Origin: Streptomyces resistomycificus
GTDB taxonomy: Bacteria; Actinomycetota; Actinomycetes; Streptomycetales; Streptomycetaceae
Assembly (NCBI RefSeq): GCF_001514265.1
Contig: NZ_KQ948997.1
Coordinates: forward strand, 248,001-312,000
Direction: 5' to 3'
DNA length: 64,000 nt
Shown here: in pieces, positions 14,754-20,640 of the stretch
How positions within the stretch are numbered: the stretch's first letter is position 1
Layout of the letters: every line of letters starts with the position of its first letter
Notes under the pieces: generated by a model
Seen by the model: only the letters and a program-made list of their open reading frames with translations
Told to the model about the DNA's origin: nothing
The model's database searches: none
Program-made: the position numbers and the translations under genes

Positions 14754-15028
14754 TCACCACCGCCGTGAGGCCCAGGGGTTGGGGCGGGGTCCGGTGCGGT
14801 TGCCTCGCGCTGAGTTGCAGCGGCGGTGTGGGCTGCGGGCGTTGGCGGGGTCGAGGAGGTCGCTGCCCTTGGAGAGCGGCTGCTCGTGGTCGAGGGTGAG
14901 ACAGCGGGGGGCTTTGCGTTCAGTTCGTAGCCGATGTTGTGGCCGCAGATCCAGTAGTGGAGGCGTTGGGCTCGGGGCCAGGCGCAGACTCGGCGGTAGG
15001 GGCGCCCGTTGCGAGGGTTGGCGGTCAC
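14754..15028 (-). pseudogene. HNH endonuclease, frameshifted at a C6 run
   Basis: GTG 15028 opens NPRNGRPYRR, then YWICGHNIGYELNAK (first zinc/Cys motif). Coding then moves to another frame: CLTLDHEQPLSKGSDLLDPA, SPHRRCNSARGNR. This is the D-H ... H..C pair plus N of an HNH nuclease, as in mobile-element and phage packaging HNH proteins. The switch falls at or next to GCCCCCCGC near 14910, consistent with one base lost or gained in a C run. The span of 275 bp is not a multiple of three. As written, the protein would lack its active site. Confidence 0.7.
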
Positions 15029-15045
15029 GGGCGCCCTCCCGTCCC

Positions 15046-15504
15046 TCAGGGGGTAGGCGTGGCCGTCAGCAGGCTGTTGGTGACGTCCTCGATGGCCTGG
15101 TTGAGCTCGTCCTCGGGCAGGTTGCCGCAGACCTTGACGCCTTCGGTGGCGTCGACGCCGCCGCCTGTGCTGCGGAGTTCGCCTTCGATCCAGGCCCGGC
15201 ACTCGGGGCTGACGCCGGTGGTGGTGATCGCTTCGGGCAGGGCGCTGTTGACGGCTGCGCCGACCTGGTCGGCCATGAGCTCGCCGGCGTACTTCTCCAG
15301 GGTCTTGGTGGCGATGGCGTCGCACTGGGACGGGTGGGTGCCGGGTGTGGCTGTGGCACCGGCGTCGATGGCGTCCTTGAGCTGCTTGCGCATGGCGGTC
15401 TTGCATGCGGCTGGGTCGGCCTTGGCGTCGTCTCCGCCGCTGCACGCGGTGAGGGTGGCGGTGAGGGCGAGGAGGGCGGCGCAGGCGGCTGTGCGGGTCT
15501 TCAT
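15046..15504 (-). CDS. Secreted lipoprotein of unknown function
   Basis: 152 aa from ATG 15504, with GGGGGAACC upstream. The signal is MKTRTAACAALLALTATLTA, followed by the lipobox Cys at position 21 (LTAC). The mature domain has ADPAACKTAMRKQLKDAIDA, PSQCDAIATKTLEKYAGELM, PECRAWIEGEL and VKVCGNLPEDELNQAIEDV, with four further Cys that could form disulphides. It resembles small Streptomyces lipoproteins with repeated 'C..a....l' helices. It would sit on the outer face of the membrane. The role is unknown. Confidence 0.8.
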   Translation of the reverse strand: MKTRTAACAALLALTATLTACSGGDDAKADPAACKTAMRKQLKDAIDAGATATPGTHPSQCDAIATKTLEKYAGELMADQVGAAVNSALPEAITTTGVSPECRAWIEGELRSTGGGVDATEGVKVCGNLPEDELNQAIEDVTNSLLTATPTP

Positions 15505-15724
15505 GGTTCCCCCGGGCTTGGATGCTGAGGGGGCATCATGCGATGCGTGGAGCCGTCGTGGGGGCGCTGTGGCCGTGTTGTGACGCTCGGGGGTCCACCG
15601 CCCGGCTGTGAGCGGCAGCCTCATCGCCGCGCAAGGTCAGTTGCCAGATCCTTCTGCGCGCACGCCCTATCGGTTATGTCCGATAGGCGGTTGAATGGCT
15701 CATTCGCCTTCATGCGGGGGACTC

Positions 15725-15969
15725 ATGACAGTTGTCGCTTCTGCTCAGTTCCTGCTGGCCGAGGATGTGGGCTCGTGGTCGATCGCCCATTGGGTCGGCG
15801 TGATTGTGTCGGTCCTCGTAGGCACCGTGTTGCTGATTGCCTTGACCATTGCCGCGCTGTCGGGGGCGAGGACGGCTGTGCCGTCGTGCTGGCCTTGATC
15901 GTGGCGGCTTCCTTTATCGCGTACATCGTGTGGTCTTGGTGGCTCGGCCCCTTCATCGGCCATCTGTAG
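15725..15969 (+). pseudogene. Two-TM membrane peptide, probably frameshifted
   Basis: ATG 15725 encodes TVVASAQFLLAEDVGSWSIA, then a TM VGVIVSVLVGTVLLIALTIA, and stops at 15898. Another frame continues through EDGCAVVLALIVAASFIAYI and VWSWWLGPFIGHL to TAG 15969. A one-base indel in the G5 run at 15861-15865 would fuse both into a single two-TM protein (ALSGGEDG joint). The alternative is two overlapping genes, the second starting at GTG 15886. The terminator follows at once, which favours a single ancestral gene. Confidence 0.5.
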
Positions 15970-15980
15970 CCGGGCACGAC

Positions 15981-16012
15981 GAAGCCCCGGCCGGGGTGGT
16001 GGCCGGGGCTTC
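15981..16012. terminator. Strong hairpin terminator
   Basis: A perfect 12-bp stem, GAAGCCCCGGCC / GGCCGGGGCTTC, with an 8-nt loop lies 12 bp past the stop of the small membrane peptide. It could also serve the converging minus-strand gene ending at 16083. Confidence 0.85.
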
Positions 16013-16082
16013 GTGTGCGTCTGTGGTGCCTGTTTCGGGGCACAATTATTCACCGAGATCGTGACACGGCCCTGACCTGCGG

Positions 16083-16283
16083 TCAAGCGGCGTTGCGTGC
16101 TTGGCGTTCGGCGGCGAGGGCGGCGGCGTCGGGGGCGGCGTACCAGGGTTGTCGTGGTGTGCCGCCGGAGCGGGTGAGGCGGCCGCGGCGGACCAGCTGC
16201 CGGACAGTGACCAGCTCGACGCCGAGGACGCGGGCGGTCTGGTGGGCGGTGAGGTGGCCGGGCAGGATCATGTGCGACTCCAT
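16083..16283 (-). CDS. MerR-type/excisionase-like HTH protein
   Basis: 66 aa from ATG 16283 (an internal ATG at MILPGHL is possible). The sequence LTAHQTARVLGVELVTVRQL, VRRGRLTRSGGTPRQPWYAA is a compact winged HTH with a wing ending in a Trp/Tyr strand, as in element-encoded excisionases and small DNA-binding regulators. It is the second such protein in the island (see 10075-10326), consistent with more than one element having contributed. Confidence 0.65.
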   Translation of the reverse strand: MESHMILPGHLTAHQTARVLGVELVTVRQLVRRGRLTRSGGTPRQPWYAAPDAAALAAERQARNAA

Positions 16284-16440
16284 GGCCCCATGATGCGGCA
16301 GGGTCAGCTGGGTGGCGGGTTCTGGTTCTGCCCCTGTCGGACCGTCGCGGCTGTGTGTTTCGCAGCGACCAGGCGTCTGACAGCCCACTCATCACGCTAG
16401 TCCCCTGTCACGAGATTGTGGAGACCGTTATCGTCCCGGC

Positions 16441-16974
16441 ATGAACTGGGGAGATGCACCGGGGTGGGGCGCACTTGTGGTCGCGATCGTGGCAGCCGTG
16501 TTCAGCGGCGTGGCTCTGAAGCACAGCAACGCGTCGGCTGACGCGGCCAAGCGGTCTGCAGACTCATCGGACCGCAGCGCCGCAGCTGCCGAGCGCTCGG
16601 CAGTGGTGGACGAGGCGACGCTGGCCGAGATCCGCCGGGAGACGGAGGAGCGGCGAGCAGCAGAAGAAGAGGCTGCCCGGCCGAGGCCTGCCTTCGTGGT
16701 GGAGGCCTCCGCGCGACAGGCGTGGGACGGCACCCAGGCGCCGTACCGGCGGTACATCCTGCGTAACACCGGGACCGGGCCAGCGACCAACGTAAGGGGC
16801 ATGCTGCCTGAGCAGACGGGGGTAAGCGTGAACTTCCCATTCGGGGAATCCCTACGACCTGGTGAGGGATACGAGTTCACCGTCGACGAGGATGGGAGGT
16901 TCCCGCCCGTCATAGCGATCCATCTGACCTGGGATGGACAAGACGAGCCAGTTGCGGTTCCCGTGCCACAGTGA
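16441..16974 (+). CDS. Membrane-anchored coiled-coil protein
   Basis: 177 aa from ATG 16441. The N-terminal TM is WGALVVAIVAAVFSGVAL (about residues 9-26). A long charged helix follows (SADAAKRSADSSDRSAAAAE, then LAEIRRETEERRAAEEEAAR), likely a coiled coil. The C-terminal half is beta-rich: YRRYILRNTGTGPATNVRG, VSVNFPFGESLRPGEGYEF, VIAIHLTWDGQ. The pattern 'rNtGtgpA.nV....' is common in membrane-tethered Streptomyces proteins of unknown role. A terminator follows directly. Confidence 0.75.
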   Translation: MNWGDAPGWGALVVAIVAAVFSGVALKHSNASADAAKRSADSSDRSAAAAERSAVVDEATLAEIRRETEERRAAEEEAARPRPAFVVEASARQAWDGTQAPYRRYILRNTGTGPATNVRGMLPEQTGVSVNFPFGESLRPGEGYEFTVDEDGRFPPVIAIHLTWDGQDEPVAVPVPQ

Positions 16975-16988
16975 CTCCGCAACCCTGC

Positions 16989-17025
16989 GAAGGCCCGGCA
17001 CCTCAATAGCGGGTGCCGGGCCTTC
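16989..17025. terminator. Bidirectional hairpin terminator
   Basis: GAAGGCCCGGCACC and GGTGCCGGGCCTTC form a perfect 14-bp stem with a 9-nt loop between two converging genes (plus-strand stop 16974, minus-strand stop 17032). Confidence 0.85.
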
Positions 17026-17031
17026 TAACGT

Positions 17032-17172
17032 TCAGCGGTTGTTGGGGCAGGGAACGGCGATGCCTTCGAGGTCGAGGTGGTGGGTCTTGGCCTCAGCGCC
17101 GGGACGGGCTGGCGTGGCGATGAGGGTGCCGCCACAGCCGCAGGCCTGGAAGACGACGGTTGAGCCGGTCAT
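17032..17172 (-). CDS. 46-aa 'ACGCGGTL' small cysteine protein, copy 2
   Basis: ATG 17172 with ATGGAGG upstream. FQACGCGGTLIATPARPGAE, then HHLDLEGIAVPCPNNR matches the 43-aa protein at 11643-11774 over most of its length. The conserved cysteines (CGC and the Cys of PCP) may bind metal. The upstream region is uninterrupted and includes GACAGTGGGGACCCC and AACTTTCCT, which is shared with the displaced region at 12981-13013. The function is unknown. Confidence 0.7.
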   Translation of the reverse strand: MTGSTVVFQACGCGGTLIATPARPGAEAKTHHLDLEGIAVPCPNNR

Positions 17173-17270
17173 GGATACCTCCATTGGGGTGAGGGTCCTT
17201 CGGTCTCTACGGTCGCGGCTGGGCACCCAGACAGTGGGGACCCCAACTTTCCTTCGCGTGCCGTGGCGCC

Positions 17271-17495
17271 TCAGCGTCTGCCTGCCTCATGCGTCCGGCG
17301 CCACGCGTTGTGCACCCGCCGGCCGACGCGCAGCCGAAGCTTCTTCCCACGGCAGCGCGGGCACGTCCGCACCTTCCGGAACCACTCGATCTGCCCCGCC
17401 CCGGCGCACCTGCGGCACGGAGCGAACGGCTTCACCGCGCACAACACTGAGTAACCGTCGAGCCAGAGCACGAGCGCGGCCATAGCAAGCCACAT
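17271..17495 (-). CDS. Membrane-anchored CxxC zinc protein
   Basis: 74 aa from ATG 17495, preceded by a strong AGGAGGAGAC. A TM helix at the very N-terminus (MWLAMAALVLWLDGYSVLCA) is followed by CRRCAGAG and TCPRCRGKKLRL, two CxxC pairs as in a DnaJ-type zinc knuckle, and an Arg-rich tail (RVGRRVHNAWRRTHEAGRR). This kind of short zinc protein is widespread in actinobacterial integrative elements. The role is not known. Confidence 0.75.
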   Translation of the reverse strand: MWLAMAALVLWLDGYSVLCAVKPFAPCRRCAGAGQIEWFRKVRTCPRCRGKKLRLRVGRRVHNAWRRTHEAGRR

Positions 17496-17546
17496 GGGGT
17501 GTCTCCTCCTGCTGAGGTGGGTGTTTCCCGTTTCCTGGGGGTGCTC

Positions 17547-17612
17547 CTGCTAGACGCTAGATAGCTGATCACAGGGGATTTGGGCCGCTAGCGGGTCTGC
17601 TAGACCTAGCAG
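17547..17612. repeat. CTAG-rich palindrome cluster
   Basis: Within 66 bp there are CTGCTAGACGCTAGATAGCT (from 17547), the palindrome CCGCTAGCGG (17585-17594) and the inverted repeat CTGCTA-GACC-TAGCAG (17597-17612). CTAG-type words are scarce in high-GC Streptomyces DNA, so four GCTAG cores close together look like a multi-site operator, perhaps for the gene starting at 17495. The right part overlaps the 3' end of the pseudogene at 17569-17956. Confidence 0.5.
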
Positions 17613-17956
17613 GGCCGGGTGCGCCGTGGCCGACCAAGGCGGTGATGAGCTTGCGGGCCCTGGCTTTGGTCAGCCGCTTCGCGGCCGTCGCGCAGCGCTG
17701 CTGGATAGCGCGCGGGCCGATGTCGCTGCTTGATCACCTTGGCGAACTCGGCGTCGAACCGCTCCTCGCCGACCTTCTCCGCGAGCGTGGCCAGGGACTT
17801 CCCCTGCGCCTTGGTGGCCGGCTCCGTCTTCGCCTTCTCGGCGCGCTTGCGCCGCGGGGCGTAGATCCGCTCGTTCTCGGCCTTGCCGACCGCCTCAGCC
17901 TCCGGGCTGCGGCAGGTGATGTGCACGGACTCGTACCAGGTCTGAGCGCCCGGCTT
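17569..17956 (-). pseudogene. Truncated, frameshifted gene of unknown function
   Basis: The minus frame begins abruptly at the junction near 17956 with no start: TWYESVHITCRSPEAEAVGK, then helical EKAKTEPATKAQGKSLATLA and ERFDAEFAKVIKQ. The continuation SSDIGPRAIQQRCATAAKRL, TKARARKLITALVGHG lies in another frame, so a one-base indel sits near 17727. The corrected frame ends at TGA 17569. I do not recognise the family. The 5' end is lost exactly where the integrase remnant starts on the other strand. Confidence 0.55.
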
Positions 17957-18024
17957 GCTCCATGAACGGCTACTTCCAGCGGGTCGACGGCTGGGAAGAC
18001 AACGCCACCGCCGGCCTCACCTGA
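17957..18024 (+). pseudogene. Remnant of a tyrosine-integrase 3' end
   Basis: These 68 bp match the last 68 bp of the integrase gene (8449-8516) at 63 positions and encode SMNGYFQRVDGWEDNATAGL ending in TGA. The nucleophile-Tyr segment is present, but nothing upstream. It is either a scar of a second related integrase gene or one boundary of a segment inserted at an integrase 3' end. Confidence 0.75.
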
Positions 18025-18096
18025 CCTCTACCCACCAGAGCAGCTGGGTCGGCGGAAGGTTCGCTGCCCGAACTGAGGGTTGGCCGGGACGTTCTC

Positions 18097-18152
18097 GTGC
18101 CACGTGGTCACCGGGGTCCGGCCCTACTGGGGCCCCGGTGACCACGTGGCAC
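18097..18152. repeat. 20-bp perfect inverted repeat, 16-nt loop
   Basis: The arms 18097-18116 and 18133-18152 are perfect inverted copies (GTGCCACGTGGTCACCGGGG and its complement). Each arm contains the smaller palindromic words CACGTG and GGTCACC. It lies 22 bp past the stop of the minus-strand gene 18174-18401, so it may be a terminator. The length and nested symmetry also suit a protein-binding or single-strand origin-like site. Confidence 0.6.
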
Positions 18153-18173
18153 AGCCGCCCGGCTCCTTCGGGG

Positions 18174-18401
18174 TTACCGGATCAGGGAGCGCAACACGGG
18201 GATGCTGGCGCCTCCGCCGGTCAACCCGGCAAGGACAGCTCCGGCCAGGGGGCTGCCGCTGAGGAAGGTAAGAGTTCCGCCCACACAGCCGATGAGCAGC
18301 GCTGCCAGGAGCACCACCGTGGTGTGCACCGTAAGGAACGGCGGTATGTCTGCTGAGGGCGCAGCGGGGCGATGTCCTAGGCGTGAGGTACGTTCGTTCA
18401 T
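18174..18401 (-). CDS. 75-aa two-TM hypothetical protein
   Basis: ATG 18401 to stop 18174. A polar N-terminus (MNERTSRLGHRPAAPSAD) is followed by TM1 LTVHTTVVLLAALLIGCVGG and TM2 SPLAGAVLAGLTGGGASIPV. It is a small membrane hairpin protein like others in the island. No family is recognised. Confidence 0.6.
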   Translation of the reverse strand: MNERTSRLGHRPAAPSADIPPFLTVHTTVVLLAALLIGCVGGTLTFLSGSPLAGAVLAGLTGGGASIPVLRSLIR

Positions 18402-18542
18402 GGGTCTCCTGTCTCGATCACAGCGGTGGGGCCCGACAACAGGCGAGAGGGAGATCCAGCGGGTCGCGGCAGCTGTAGGAGGCGGGCCGCGCCGGAGGAT
18501 CTCCCTTCGTCATGCGAAGGGTTGGCGCAGCGCCGAATCTAT

Positions 18543-18633
18543 GGCACGTCACTGACAACCGGGGCTCGCTCACGGCGCCCGAGCGCGCAACTCGACGCAG
18601 TAGAGGGCGCATTCTGGGCACGCAACTGACAAC
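18543..18633. repeat. Direct repeat GGCACGNNACTGACAAC, two copies
   Basis: Copies at 18543-18559 and 18617-18633 match at 15 of 17 bases and are 74 bp apart start to start. They lie in the gene-poor stretch 18402-18773, which otherwise shows no coding region. They could be regulator sites or a short duplication. Confidence 0.4.
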
Positions 18634-18773
18634 TAGGCGGCTAGGAGTGAAAACCGCAGTTCAGCGGGCGTCTGCGATTGATCCCGCCGTGTGCTGTCGC
18701 CGTTCAGTTCGGCTTGCGCGTGACGCGCATCACGGTGTTCGGCGTGTCGGGTCTGTGGAGAGCCGTTCCTGAT

Positions 18774-19015
18774 CTACGTCATGACCAGGAGGAGCTTCTT
18801 GCCCATCGACGTGATGTACGTCTTGTGCTTGCCACCCTTGGCCACGACGTTCGCGCCGCGCTCGATGTGGGCGGTGTTCTCCAGCAGCTCCTGGTAGGCG
18901 AAGTACGCGACCCAGTTTGGCTACGCCGACGCCAACCCGTGAAGGTCTACCTGATGACGGCCTCGACCTTCTCGACGATGAAGTCCGGCATCGGCTTCAG
19001 GAACGACATCGTCCG
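18774..19015 (-). pseudogene. Remnants of an unidentified gene
   Basis: Two minus-strand pieces look protein-derived: MSFLKPMPDFIVEKVEAVIR followed by a stop (from about 19015), and VAYFAYQELLENTAHIERGA, VVAKGGKHKTYITSMGKKLL ending in TAG at 18774 with no start codon. They lie in tandem and may come from one decayed gene. I do not recognise it. It follows the dnaA remnant on the same strand, in the position dnaN would occupy, but the sequence is not dnaN. Confidence 0.35.
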
Positions 19016-19154
19016 CGGAGTCGTCGACCTTGTCCTTGCGGAGGGAGCTGTCCTCGATCGAGGTTCAACGTAGGACTCAGGGGCAGGTCCGTGGTGCTGA
19101 GGGTGGACGCGACGATCGAGCCGCCGACAGAGCTTCGGCCGGGGCGGCCCCCAA

Positions 19155-20023
19155 TGCCGTCGTTCTTAATGCGGTTGGTCAGCTCGGTGACTGTGTTGTA
19201 GATGGAGTGCCGCTCGGCCATCAGATTGCGGATCTTACGGTCCGCGTGCATGACGGTCGTGTGGTCGCGGGCCGCCGCACAGCGCGCCGATCTTCGGCAG
19301 CGACAGGTGGGTCAGCTCGCGGCACAGGTACATGGCGATCTGCCGGGCCGTGAGCAGCTGCCGACTCCGACAACTGCCGAAGAGGTCGTCGATGGTAAGG
19401 CCGAAGTAGTCGGCCGTCGTGCCCATGATGGCCGTCGAGGTGATCTCCGGCGTGGAGTCGTCGCCCCCGGGGTCAGGTCCTTGAGGACGGTCTCCGTCAG
19501 GCCCGGGTCCACCGGCTGCCGGTTGAGCGACGCGAAGGCCGTCACCCGGATTGTTGGCGTTGTGGAGCGTGTTGAAGGTGTGGAAGAACTCCTCCTGCGC
19601 CGACTCCTTGTCCGCGAGGAACTGGATGTCGTCGACGAGCAGGATGTCCATCTCGCGGTAGCGCTTGCGGAAGCTGTCGTCCTTGCCGTCGCGGATGGAG
19701 CTGATGAACTTGTTGGTGAACTCCTCGGAGCTCACGTACCGCACCCGCGTGCCCAGGTAGAGGCTGCGCGCGTAGTGCCCGATCGCGTGCAGCAGGCGCG
19801 TCTTGCCGAGGCCCGACTCCCCCTGAACAGGGGGTGTAGGCCTTCGCGGACGCCTCGGCCACCGCGGTCGCATGGGCGAAGCGGGTGGAGCGCTGATGAC
19901 GAACGTGTCGAAGAGGTACTTCAAGTTCAGGCGGGCGGTCGGCTCGCCCTGGCCGATGACGAGCGCGAGGGGGCCGCTGGCGATGCCGGGCGACCCCCTC
20001 GCCTTGCCGCTCTGGCTTGTCAT
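19155..20023 (-). pseudogene. dnaA: Decayed dnaA paralogue
   Basis: Pieces of DnaA are spread over several frames: GEPTARLNLKYLFDTFVIS, FAHATAVAEASAKAYTP, then an intact AAA+ core GESGLGKTRLLHAIGHYARS (Walker A), YVSSEEFTNKFISSIRDGK and REMDILLVDDIQFLADKES (Walker B). After FNTLHNAN about 80 codons are missing, and coding resumes at VTAFASLNRQPVD. Domain IV follows: ITSTAIMGTTADYFGLTIDD, LLTARQIAMYLCREL, then GGRDHTTVMHAD after another one-base shift, ending TELTNRIKND. Sensor and arginine-finger regions are gone and at least four frame changes exist, so it cannot act in initiation. The domain I/II N-terminus was not found. Confidence 0.85.
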
Positions 20024-20353
20024 GCGCGTTCCCCGCGCAGCACGACGATCGCCATGCAGCCACCTTCTGCCGTGGTGCTCGATTCTCAACTGGCCGTCGG
20101 AGCCTGGGCTTCGGCCTGCCGGGCGCGTACACCAGTGCCGGACCTGTCCGGGGTCGACCAGTCCGGTTCGTCGCCGGGGTCCTTCGTCGCCCGCCACCGC
20201 CGCCCCAGCCGCCGACCGGAAACGGCTCGCTGGAGATCGCGCGGGCAGGCAGCTCCTGCACGGGCGGGGAACTCGGGTTCCACTCCGCTGCCGATGCGAC
20301 AGCCAAGCGGACGAGTCCGGGGGCCGCCTGGACAGGAGGCCCCCGGATGGGAA

Positions 20354-20476
20354 TTAGAAGGAGAGGTGGCCCAGCAGCCAGGCGACGAAAGTTCCGGCCG
20401 CACCGGAGACGACTCCGCCCAGGACGGCGTAGACAAGGGCCAGGCGCTCGGGGCGCGTCAGGTGCTTACGGGACAT
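20354..20476 (-). CDS. 40-aa one-TM peptide
   Basis: ATG 20476, with GGAGGTCCC upstream giving a clear ribosome-binding site. MSRKHLTRPERLALVY, then TM AVLGGVVSGAAGTFVAWLLG. It is similar in style to short 'VVSGVVR..V.WLL.H' peptides found across Streptomyces. It is divergent from the ATPase gene at 20641. The stretch 20024-20353 between this gene and the dnaA remnant shows no gene. Confidence 0.55.
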   Translation of the reverse strand: MSRKHLTRPERLALVYAVLGGVVSGAAGTFVAWLLGHLSF

Positions 20477-20640
20477 GGGACCTCCATGGGTCGCGATCAG
20501 CGGGTAGGCAGCTGGCCAGCTCGCTCTCGACACTCGGCCCAGCACAAAGATCGACTCCCAATTGCGACGAGCGCCCCGCCTGCGGCGGTATCGGTGCTGT
20601 TCAGGCTGTACCCGGGACCGGAGCGGGGGATGATGGTGCG

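Noticed and set aside
18774..19015. dnaN remnant after the dnaA pseudogene
   Set aside because: The readable peptides do not match the conserved start of DnaN or its known segments.
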